Origin: Sphingorhabdus wooponensis
GTDB lineage: Bacteria; Pseudomonadota; Alphaproteobacteria; Sphingomonadales; Sphingomonadaceae
DNA: 64,000 nucleotides
NCBI RefSeq assembly: GCF_003933235.1
Contig: NZ_RWJI01000001.1
Location: forward strand, 316,001-380,000
Reading direction: 5' to 3'
In this document: positions 18,285-25,018 of the stretch, piece after piece
Numbering within the stretch: the stretch's first letter is position 1
Layout of the letters: each line of letters begins with the position of its first letter
The notes under the pieces: model-generated
Databases searched by the model: none
What the model saw: only the letters and a program-made list of their open reading frames with translations
What the model was told of the DNA's origin: nothing
Made by a program: the position numbers and the translations under genes

Positions 18285-18832
18285 CCTTCGACTTCGCGCC
18301 ATGTTCCCGGCGCAAGGCCATCCATCGTCCATTCGCCAATCGCGCGGCGGACGAGGCGCAAGGTCGGATGCCCGACCGCCGCCGTCATACGCCGGACTTG
18401 CCGGTTGCGGCCTTCGCGAATGGTCAGCATGATCCAGCTATCAGGTACCGACAGCCGCACGCGTATGGGCGGGTCGCGCGGCCAGAGCATGGGGTCGGCA
18501 ATCCGCTCGGCTTCGCAGGGCAGGGTCAAGCCATCCTTCAACGAAACGCCGCGCCGCAATTGCACCAGCGCATCGTCGGTCACATCGCCTTCGACTTGCA
18601 CCAGATAGCTTTTGGCCATTTTATATTTCGGGTCCGAAATCCGCGCCTGCAACCGGCCATCATCGGTCAGCAGCATCAACCCCTCACTATCCATATCTAG
18701 CCGCCCCGCCGGATAGACGCCGGGCACATCGACAAATTGCGACAAGGTCGGCCGCGGCGAGCCCTCCGTCCCCTTGTCGGTAAATTGCGGCAAGACGCCA
18801 TAAGGTTTGTTGAACAGAATGATGCGCGACAT
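18281..18832 (-). CDS. RsuA/RluE-family rRNA pseudouridine synthase
   Basis: 183 residues starting directly with the catalytic domain ([17 protein letters not shown]), with no N-terminal S4 domain, as in RluE. The catalytic aspartate is in [15 protein letters not shown], followed by KSYLVQVEG and [11 protein letters not shown]. It should isomerise a specific uridine in 23S rRNA. E-type specificity is inferred from the S4-less architecture and cannot be confirmed by eye. Confidence 0.88.
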   Translation of the reverse strand: MSRIILFNKPYGVLPQFTDKGTEGSPRPTLSQFVDVPGVYPAGRLDMDSEGLMLLTDDGRLQARISDPKYKMAKSYLVQVEGDVTDDALVQLRRGVSLKDGLTLPCEAERIADPMLWPRDPPIRVRLSVPDSWIMLTIREGRNRQVRRMTAAVGHPTLRLVRRAIGEWTMDGLAPGTWREVEG

Positions 18833-18916
18833 GCAGGTGCTGTAGCGAAAGCGCGGGGGGATGGGAAGTTAAGGAAGGTCGTGAGTCACGAAGCGGGCTT
18901 TGTAGATAGTGAGACC

Positions 18917-19267
18917 TTAAGTTATTCCGCCATTGTCATTGTCATTGCCTTGGCGATCGCTTTCTTTCAGGTTCGAGACTATGTCTTTTAAGAACTTCAG
19001 ATAAACACAAAAAACCAGCCAAGCAACGCTTGCTAGTATAGGGTCTGGAATCTGAGCCCATGCCCCTTCGGGAACACTACCCCGCTTGCTCACAAAGGAT
19101 AAGGCGTCACCAAAGCCTGCTGAATAGCCTATGGCTCCAGTCAGGGCTGCAAAACCCATCGCATATAGAAGTTCATCTGCGAAGGCATAGACCTTCGGGT
19201 GTTGATAAGCTAAAAATGTAATGCCTGTGACAGTGGCTATCGCCAAACCCACTAAAAAATCGTGCAC
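18917..19267 (-). CDS. small membrane protein, unknown function
   Basis: 116 residues from a GTG start at 19267. Three hydrophobic stretches (FLVGLAIATVTGITFLAY, LLYAMGFAALTGAIGYSAG, ILASVAWLVFCVYLKFL) make it a polytopic membrane protein. The tail GNDNDNGGIT derives from a short tandem TTGTCA repeat. Its A+T content is visibly higher than its neighbours, suggesting acquisition. It lies divergently just upstream of the GTA cluster, but I recognise no family, and a role in GTA release is only a thought. Confidence 0.6.
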   Translation of the reverse strand: MHDFLVGLAIATVTGITFLAYQHPKVYAFADELLYAMGFAALTGAIGYSAGFGDALSFVSKRGSVPEGAWAQIPDPILASVAWLVFCVYLKFLKDIVSNLKESDRQGNDNDNGGIT

Positions 19268-19362
19268 TTAAGGCGCCCTCCAAACAATTAGAAGAGAATG
19301 TCACCTATCTGGAAATAGTCGAGTCATTCCGGAACTACTTCCGATAAGTTTACAAATTAAAA

Positions 19363-19407
19363 TAACCAAATAGGCTAAAAAAATATTGACATCGTAACCA
19401 TAAAAGG
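19363..19407 (+). promoter_or_regulatory. repeated TAACCAWAWAGG motif at the GTA promoter
   Basis: TAACCAAATAGG (19363-19374) recurs as TAACCATAAAAGG (19395-19407), 32 bases (three helical turns) apart and one on each side of the -35 box. The second copy also forms an inverted repeat TAACC-N6-GGTTA (19395-19410) inside the promoter spacer. This arrangement suits an activator or repressor of the GTA cluster. Confidence 0.45.
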
Positions 19408-19414
19408 TTAGTTT
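19386..19414 (+). promoter_or_regulatory. candidate sigma70-type promoter of the GTA cluster
   Basis: TTGACA at 19386-19391, a 17-base spacer, then TAGTTT at 19409-19414. Surrounding DNA (19320-19430) is A+T-rich. It lies about 110 bases upstream of the first GTA gene on the correct strand. Confidence 0.5.
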
Positions 19415-19470
19415 ATGTCATAGTCGAAAATTGCGAGTCGCGCTGTGACCCGCTTTCATCATCACCTTTG

Positions 19471-19499
19471 GGGTCGAAGAGCAATCTTCGGCCCTTTTT
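19471..19499 (+). terminator. intrinsic terminator in the GTA leader (attenuator or small-RNA end)
   Basis: GGGTCGAAGA (19471-19480) pairs over 10 positions, one of them G-U, with TCTTCGGCCC (19485-19494) around a GCAA tetraloop, and TTTTT follows (19495-19499). It stands between the promoter at 19386-19414 and the first GTA start at 19522. Transcripts from that promoter would end after roughly 75-80 nt unless read-through occurs. Confidence 0.8.
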
Positions 19500-19521
19500 C
19501 TTTGCGCTCAGGAGGGCTTTT

Positions 19522-20034
19522 ATGGCCATCAATAAAACAGCCGTGCCGGATGCGCGGTTGAATATGAAAATCCGTAGCCTTTTTCTGGACCATTTGGCGC
19601 AGACCGCCAATGTGTCCGCGTCTGCACTGGCGGCAGGTGTAAAGAGCAGTGCGGTCTATGCCGAGCGGCGGCGGACGCCGGCGTTTCGCGATGCTTGGGC
19701 GCTGGCTTTGGCAGAGGGCTATGCCCGGTTGGAGACAGAATTGCTGGCCGAAGCGTTGCAGTCCGCGAGCGGGCGGACCGCCGATGGCACGTTAAAGGCG
19801 CGCGCGCAAAAGCATAGGCTGGCGATTGCATTGCTCAACGCGCATCGTGCATCGGTGAAGGGTGGCGCACCTGTCGCGGCTGCCAAGCCTGCAGTACCGG
19901 ATTTGGCGACATTAAAGGCGCAATTGGTCCTGAAGCTGACGCACATGCGGCAACGCGCCGAAGACAATGCCGCGGCGCGGCCCGAACCCGAAACGGAACC
20001 CGAAATTGAGGGCGCACCACATGCCGACGCTTAA
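19522..20034 (+). CDS. GTA gp1-like small terminase subunit
   Basis: ATG 19522 has AGGAGG at 19510-19515, giving 170 residues. The N-terminal half reads as a helix-turn-helix (FLDHLAQTANVSASALAAGVKSSAVYAERRRTPAF), the DNA-recognition fold of phage TerS. The middle (EGYARLETELLAEAL...KHRLAIALLNAHRASV) is helical and suits ring assembly. The position directly ahead of TerL matches gene 1 of RcGTA-type clusters. In GTAs TerS supports non-specific packaging of host DNA. The stop overlaps the TerL start by 14 bases. Confidence 0.82.
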   Translation: MAINKTAVPDARLNMKIRSLFLDHLAQTANVSASALAAGVKSSAVYAERRRTPAFRDAWALALAEGYARLETELLAEALQSASGRTADGTLKARAQKHRLAIALLNAHRASVKGGAPVAAAKPAVPDLATLKAQLVLKLTHMRQRAEDNAAARPEPETEPEIEGAPHADA

Positions 20035-21322
20035 TGCGCAGGCGTTGCTGGCGCTACCTTATGAACAGATGGTTGAAGTCATCCGCCGCTGGACCCGGAA
20101 AAACATGGCCGACACGCAAAGCTGGAATTTTTGGGCGCGCGATGATCAGGCGGAGCCACCGGAAGATTGGCGCATATGGCTGGTGATGGCGGGGCGCGGC
20201 TATGGCAAGACGCGCATGGGGGCGGAATGGGTAAGCGCCATGGCCGCGCAACATCCCGGTGCGCGGTTTGCGCTTGTCGGCGCGACCTTGAATGAGGCGC
20301 GTCAGGTGATGGTGGAGGGCGAAAGCGGCCTGCTATCTCTGCCCTTTGGCGAACGGCCCGCTTTTGAACCCAGCCTGCGCCGCCTGACATGGGCCAATCA
20401 GGCAACGGCGACGTTATTTTCGGGCGCAGAACCCGAAAGCCTGCGCGGGCCGCAGCATGACTTTGCCTGGGCCGATGAAATTGCAAAATGGCCAAGCGGG
20501 ATCGCCGCGTGGGACAATCTCATGCTTGGGCTTCGCCTTGGGGAGAGGCCGCGCGCAATGGCGACAACAACGCCGCGTCCGGTGCCTTTGGTCCGGCGGC
20601 TCAACACGGAAAAAGGGGTCGTGGTCACGCACGGACGGACAATGGATAACAATATGCATTTGCCGCCGGACTTCATTGCCTCGGTCCGCGCAATATATGC
20701 CGGCACGCGGCTGGGGCGGCAGGAATTGGATGGCGAGCTTATCGCCGATGCCGCCGGTGCGCTGTGGTCGAGGGACTTGCTGGAACGGCAACGCGCCGCG
20801 TGCGCGCCCGAACTCAAACGCGTGGTCATAGGCGTGGACCCGCCGGTGTCGGAAAAGGGCGACGCGTGCGGCATCGTCGCGGTCGGGCTGGGCGTGGATA
20901 AAAACGCCTATGTGCTGGCGGATCATAGCATCTCTGGCGCATCGCCCGAACGCTGGGCCCGCGCGGTGGCGGCGGCGGCCGACGCGTGGCAGGCGGACCG
21001 TGTGGTGGCCGAGGATAATCAGGGCGGCAATATGGTCGAAACCGTGTTGCGCGCGGCGGACATTGCGATGCCCATAAAGCGGGCGCATGCGAGCAAAAAC
21101 AAATCCGTCCGCGCCGAGCCTATCGCGACACTATACGAAGCTGGGCGCGTCTTTCATGTCCGTGTTTTTCAAGAGTTGGAGGACCAGATGTGCGGCCTGA
21201 TCGTAGGCGGCGGCTATGAAGGTCCGGGCCGCTCCCCCGACCGCGCCGATGCGTTGGTATGGGCCTTAAACGAATTGATGCTGGGCAAATCAGATCGCGA
21301 GCCGCGCGTGCGGTTGTTGTAA
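20021..21322 (+). CDS. GTA large terminase (gp2)
   Basis: 433 residues from ATG 20021. The N-terminal ATPase has a Walker A AGRGYGKT at residues 57-64 and a Walker B FAWADE with D152/E153. The C-terminal RNase-H-like nuclease shows GVDPP (D273), VVAEDNQGG and SPDRADALVWAL, all typical of terminase-6-type GTA TerL. It pumps host DNA into the prohead and cuts it headful-wise. It is intact, with no frameshift, which argues for a functional rather than decaying cluster. It ends 17 bases before the portal gene. Confidence 0.95.
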   Translation: MPTLNAQALLALPYEQMVEVIRRWTRKNMADTQSWNFWARDDQAEPPEDWRIWLVMAGRGYGKTRMGAEWVSAMAAQHPGARFALVGATLNEARQVMVEGESGLLSLPFGERPAFEPSLRRLTWANQATATLFSGAEPESLRGPQHDFAWADEIAKWPSGIAAWDNLMLGLRLGERPRAMATTTPRPVPLVRRLNTEKGVVVTHGRTMDNNMHLPPDFIASVRAIYAGTRLGRQELDGELIADAAGALWSRDLLERQRAACAPELKRVVIGVDPPVSEKGDACGIVAVGLGVDKNAYVLADHSISGASPERWARAVAAAADAWQADRVVAEDNQGGNMVETVLRAADIAMPIKRAHASKNKSVRAEPIATLYEAGRVFHVRVFQELEDQMCGLIVGGGYEGPGRSPDRADALVWALNELMLGKSDREPRVRLL

Positions 21323-21339
21323 GCAAAAGGACAAAACAC

Positions 21340-23256
21340 ATGAATATCTTCGGTTGGAAATCAGCCGGGCGTGGGTATCTGCGTCCGGCCAAAACGCGTG
21401 TGCAGCAAGATCGTCTGCCGGGCCTGCGCGGCTATGCTTTGGGAAGCCTCGGCGAATGGCCCCGGCATTATGAAGCGCAGATGCGCGAAGGCTATTTGTC
21501 CAACGCGATTGCGCAACGCGCCGTTCGGTTAATTGCCGAAGGTTTGGCGTCCGCGCCGCTGACCGCGAGCGATGCCCGCGTGCTGGAGTTGGTGCGCGCT
21601 ACGTCGGCGGGGCAAGCGTTGATGGAGACGGTGGCGACGCATTTGTTGCTGCACGGCAATGCTTATATCGAGATATTGTCCGGCAATGACGGGCGTCCCG
21701 CCGAGCTGTTCGCCCTGCGGCCCGAACGCATGACGATAGAGGCCGACACGCGCGGCTGGCCCGTGGCATTTGTGTATAAGGCTGGCGAGATTGCGAGCCG
21801 TTTGCCCGCCGATCATGTGATCCACATCCGGTCGATCCACCCGCTCGATGACCATTATGGCTTGGGCTGTTTGGGCGCGGCGTCGGGCGCGGTGGCGACG
21901 CATAATGCGGCGACGAAGTGGAACAAGGCGCTGCTTGATAATGCCGCGCGGCCATCAGGCGCTTTGGTCTATGACATGGGCGATAGCGGGACGTTGAACG
22001 GCGAACAATATGCGCGGTTGAAGGAGGAGCTTGCCGTCAGTTTTCAAGGCGCGGGCAATGCCGGACGGCCGATGTTGCTGGAGGGCGGCCTGAAATGGCA
22101 GGCCATGGCTTTGACCCCGGCGGAGATGGATTTTGCCGGACTGAAGGAAGCGGCGGCGCGCGAAATCTCGCTCGCTTTTGGCGTGCCACCGGTGCTGCTT
22201 GGTCTGCCGGGTGATGCGACCTATGCCAATTATCGCGAGGCAAACCGCGCCTTGTGGAACCAAAGCATCATCCCGCTCGCGCGCAAGATTTTGGACGCGC
22301 TCGCGCAAGGGCTGCGGCCCTATTTTGACGGATTGACACTGGACTTGGATTTGGATGCGGTCCCTGCGCTGGCCGAAGACCGCGAGCGGTTGTGGGCGCA
22401 AGTGGGCGCAGCGGATTTCCTAACCATCGCGGAGAAACGCGCAGCGGTCGGCCTTGGGGACGTGGATGAGGGCGCTATATCGAACGAAACAGGTGCAATC
22501 GAATTCAAGTTCAATCCGTGGCATGACACCGAAAACGGCCAGTTCACGTTTAAGGGACAAGGGCAGAGATTTTCTGGCGGCGGCGGAAGTTTCGGCGGTG
22601 GCGGTGCTTCGGGTAAGTGGAGTAAGCCCAAGGCACCAAAGCCAAAGAATGATGGCGGCGGTTTCCGAGGCGGGCAATCGGGCGGCGATGGAGCGAGTCG
22701 AAGTTGGGATGGGGCCAAACCGACCACGCCACCGACAAAACCGCTCTCCAAACCATTAGCAAAGCCAATAGAAACCCAGCCGGAAATCGTCAGAACCACT
22801 GTTCCGAAAGTTCTGGAAACACCTGTCGAGCGACCGTTGCCTTCAACGCGGAAAATTTCTGCAGGCGGCTATGATTTTGAGGCGGATGAGCAGGATCGGA
22901 CGGTCCGGGCGTCTGGTCAGTTACGTTTACAGCCCGATCAGCCACGATCTCGCTCCGCGCAGACCAACGCAGGAAAACCCAATCGCGAACCAAAAGATCA
23001 TGGCGGCCACTTCATTGCCCGCGAATTCGCCGGACCGGAGATCAGCTATAACCATTTTGCCCAGAATGCACGTTTCAATCTCAGCGAATACCGAGCCATT
23101 GAAAACAAATGGAAAAAGGCTTTGAAAGCTGGTAAGCGTGTGACTGTTGACATTAGAGCCGCTTACACCGGAAATTCGCGGCGACCAGATTGGATATTCG
23201 TGTTTTCAAATATTGGCGGCATTGATGAAATCGACCGCATGCCCAATAAAAAATAG
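21340..23256 (+). CDS. GTA portal protein fused to C-terminal endonuclease toxin domain
   Basis: Start at ATG 21340 (AAAAGG nine bases upstream), 638 residues against about 400 for RcGTA gp3. Residues 1-385 form a full HK97-type portal (AQRAVRLIAEGLASAPL, LLHGNAYIEIL, AFGVPPVLLGLPGDATYANYREANRALW, ending near EKRAAVGLG). From E388 the segment FKFNPWHDTENGQFTF opens a Gly/Ser-, then Pro/Lys-rich linker (about 404-520). Residues about 528-638 look like a DNA/RNA non-specific endonuclease (Endonuclea_NS_2, as in YeeF-type toxins): D553-HGGHFIAREF with H557 as likely catalytic base, NHFAQNARFN with N580 as likely metal ligand, then ENKWKKALKAGK and YTGNSRRPDWI. Two immunity-like genes follow. The nuclease assignment is by eye. 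Confidence 0.85.
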   Translation: MNIFGWKSAGRGYLRPAKTRVQQDRLPGLRGYALGSLGEWPRHYEAQMREGYLSNAIAQRAVRLIAEGLASAPLTASDARVLELVRATSAGQALMETVATHLLLHGNAYIEILSGNDGRPAELFALRPERMTIEADTRGWPVAFVYKAGEIASRLPADHVIHIRSIHPLDDHYGLGCLGAASGAVATHNAATKWNKALLDNAARPSGALVYDMGDSGTLNGEQYARLKEELAVSFQGAGNAGRPMLLEGGLKWQAMALTPAEMDFAGLKEAAAREISLAFGVPPVLLGLPGDATYANYREANRALWNQSIIPLARKILDALAQGLRPYFDGLTLDLDLDAVPALAEDRERLWAQVGAADFLTIAEKRAAVGLGDVDEGAISNETGAIEFKFNPWHDTENGQFTFKGQGQRFSGGGGSFGGGGASGKWSKPKAPKPKNDGGGFRGGQSGGDGASRSWDGAKPTTPPTKPLSKPLAKPIETQPEIVRTTVPKVLETPVERPLPSTRKISAGGYDFEADEQDRTVRASGQLRLQPDQPRSRSAQTNAGKPNREPKDHGGHFIAREFAGPEISYNHFAQNARFNLSEYRAIENKWKKALKAGKRVTVDIRAAYTGNSRRPDWIFVFSNIGGIDEIDRMPNKK

Positions 23257-23266
23257 GAGGAAAATC

Positions 23267-23713
23267 ATGGCAACCGAAGAAATGGGCAAATTGCTGAATC
23301 AAATTGGGCAGCTTGTCGCCAAAACGCTTGGCAAAGTTCCCGATGATGTCTTTGTTTTTATCCGGGCTGCCGACCAGTTGAGCGGCGGGGCAATTTTTGA
23401 AAATCTGCCTGAACAAGTCATCTATCATGACTTCGGACATGACGTTCATGACACGATATTGGAATTATGGGACGCTGCGCCGGCTGACAAGAAATGGTCG
23501 ATGCTGCTGTACGATATCAAGGACGGCCGTTTCGACGCCAAGTTCTTGTATACCGAGGACCTCAAGGATGACTGGGATTCGCTGGACTATCGGCAGGATG
23601 CTCTTCGCGCACGTTATGGCGACAAGCCTGTCATTTACCCCAAGAGGGACGGAAAATTCCGTATTCTGACGTTGGACGATTTTCCCAACGAAGATGAGAA
23701 TCCCGCAGCCTAA
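23267..23713 (+). CDS. YezG/DUF600-like immunity protein, copy 1
   Basis: 148 acidic residues from ATG 23267. The AGGAGG ribosome site overlaps the TAG of the portal-toxin gene, so the immunity protein is translationally tied to it. The pattern resembles the YezG (DUF600) antitoxin family, which pairs with YeeF-type nuclease toxins. It shows an N-terminal helix (LLNQIGQLVAKTLG), a central WSMLLYDIKDGRF strand pair, YTEDLKDDWDSLDYRQDALRARYG and a Glu/Asp-rich end. High acidity suits a DNA-mimic or basic-nuclease blocker. Proposed role: neutralise the nuclease domain in the producing cell. Local G+C is lower than in flanking GTA genes. Confidence 0.75.
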   Translation: MATEEMGKLLNQIGQLVAKTLGKVPDDVFVFIRAADQLSGGAIFENLPEQVIYHDFGHDVHDTILELWDAAPADKKWSMLLYDIKDGRFDAKFLYTEDLKDDWDSLDYRQDALRARYGDKPVIYPKRDGKFRILTLDDFPNEDENPAA

Positions 23714-24240
23714 CTGGCGCCGCATTTCCAGCGCGTGTAATTCCACGTTTACCCAACGACAAATAGGAGGAAAATCGTGGCAACCGAAGAAATGGGTAAA
23801 TTGCTGAATCAAATTGGTCAGCTTGTCGCCAAAACGCTTGGCAAAGTTCCCGATGATGTTTTCGTCTTCATCCAAGCTGCTGACCAAATGAGCGGTGGGG
23901 CAATTTTTGAAAATCTGCCTGAACAAGTCATCTATCATGATTTCGGACATGACGTTCATGACACGATATTGGAATTATGGGACGCTGCGCCGGCTGACAA
24001 GAAATGGTCAATGCTGCTGTACGATATCAAGGACGGCCGTTTCGATGTCGAGTTCATATACACAGATGATCTCGAGGATGAATGGGACTCGCTGGACTAT
24101 CGGCAGGACGCTCTTCGTGCACGCTATGGCGACAAGCCCGTGATCTACCCGCCGATGTATGATGGCGATTGGCATGAAATAACCGAAAACGACCTGTCGG
24201 GTGACGCAAATCCCGCGACCTAACGGTCGTCGCATTTCCA
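23714..24240 (+). repeat. second unit of a ~510-bp tandem duplication carrying the immunity gene
   Basis: The unit runs from AAATAGGAGGAAAATC through the immunity gene to CGCATTTCCA. It is present once at 23251-23732 and again from 23761 to about 24240. Identity is highest from 23900 to 24050. Confidence 0.7.
23777..24223 (+). CDS. YezG/DUF600-like immunity protein, copy 2 (tandem duplicate)
   Basis: 148 residues starting at GTG 23777 and preceded by the same AAATAGGAGGAAAATC block as copy 1. The first 90 residues differ from copy 1 at only two positions (R33Q, L38M), and the DNA is nearly identical there. From residue 91 onward changes accumulate (A91V, K92E, L94I, E97D, K100E, D102E), and the last 20 residues are largely different. 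Both copies are followed by a CGCATTTCCA tag, marking the duplicated unit. It may be a backup or broadened-specificity immunity gene, possibly against variant toxins of related strains. Confidence 0.72.
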   Translation: MATEEMGKLLNQIGQLVAKTLGKVPDDVFVFIQAADQMSGGAIFENLPEQVIYHDFGHDVHDTILELWDAAPADKKWSMLLYDIKDGRFDVEFIYTDDLEDEWDSLDYRQDALRARYGDKPVIYPPMYDGDWHEITENDLSGDANPAT

Positions 24241-24355
24241 AAAGACACAATGACCGCCGTTTGCCGTCTGCGCTACGCATGACGCTGCGCAGATCGCGCG
24301 CCCCGTAACGGCGGATACAGCCTGTTTGGGGCCGCTTTTTACATAGGAAACATCA

Positions 24356-24613
24356 ATGGTTGATAAAGAACTGCAAGGTCTGCTGGAGCAGGCCTCCGAA
24401 ACCGGTGCGCGTCGTGCGCTGGCCCAGTTGGGGCTGGATGATGCCAGCGCCGCCAAGGATATGGGCGAATTGCGCGAGCTTTTGTCCGCATGGCGTGACG
24501 CCAAACGCTCGGCGCGTAAGGCGGCGATTGGCTGGGTCGTGCGCATGGTGCTGGCGTTGTTGTTGATTGGCATTGCGTTCAGATTGGGCCTGCCCGGATT
24601 GGTCAGCCAATGA
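24356..24613 (+). CDS. GTA gp3.5-like DUF6127 small membrane protein
   Basis: 85 residues: a charged amphipathic N-terminal part (GARRALAQLGLDDASAAKDMGELRELLSAWRDAKRSARK) then one transmembrane helix (WVVRMVLALLLIGIAFRLG). Size, position between portal and prohead protease, and topology match the DUF6127 protein of RcGTA-type clusters. Its function is not established. Its stop overlaps the protease start (ATGA), so they are co-translated. The gap of 132 bases between immunity copy 2 and this gene is non-coding as far as I can see. Confidence 0.75.
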   Translation: MVDKELQGLLEQASETGARRALAQLGLDDASAAKDMGELRELLSAWRDAKRSARKAAIGWVVRMVLALLLIGIAFRLGLPGLVSQ

Positions 24614-25017
24614 GGTTGGCGGGCTATGCCGCGATATTCGATGCACCGGACAAGGGCGGCGATATTGTCCGCAAGGGGGCATTTGCACGCGCGGCAAAGG
24701 CAGGACTGCCGTTGCTGTGGCAACATGACCAACGCCGCCGCATCGGCTTTGTCGAAAGCTTGAGCGAGGATGCACGCGGCCTGCGTGTGATAGCGCAGCT
24801 CGATGACGACAGCGCCGTTGTGCTGGCGGGTAGCGGCCTGTCCTTTGGCTATCGCGTGCGCGCAATGCAGCAACAGGAATATCGCGAGCTCACTGATCTC
24901 GACCTGATCGAAGTCAGCGTTGTCGCAACCCCCATGCAACCGCTCGCCCGCGTGCTGGCGGTGGAGGCGGGCGACCCAAGTTCCCCAGACATTAAAGATT
25001 TTACGCAAGGAGAATGA
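24610..25017 (+). CDS. GTA prohead protease (gp4)
   Basis: A compact 135-residue HK97-family (U35/S78-type) protease. The catalytic trio is visible as H39 in LLWQHDQRR, S78 in GLSFGYRV and E101 in DLIEVSVVATPM. It trims the capsid scaffold during maturation of the head. It directly precedes the major capsid gene. Since it acts inside the prohead, it could also clip the portal's C-terminal extension, which is an inference only. Confidence 0.92.
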   Translation: MRLAGYAAIFDAPDKGGDIVRKGAFARAAKAGLPLLWQHDQRRRIGFVESLSEDARGLRVIAQLDDDSAVVLAGSGLSFGYRVRAMQQQEYRELTDLDLIEVSVVATPMQPLARVLAVEAGDPSSPDIKDFTQGE

Positions 25018-25018
25018 C

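Noticed and set aside
23153-23959. Two similar antisense frames (98 and 164 codons, both with MNVMSEVMIDDLFRQIF-like starts) opposite the immunity genes
   Set aside because: Their similarity simply reflects the tandem duplication; no ribosome site or codon signal supports them.
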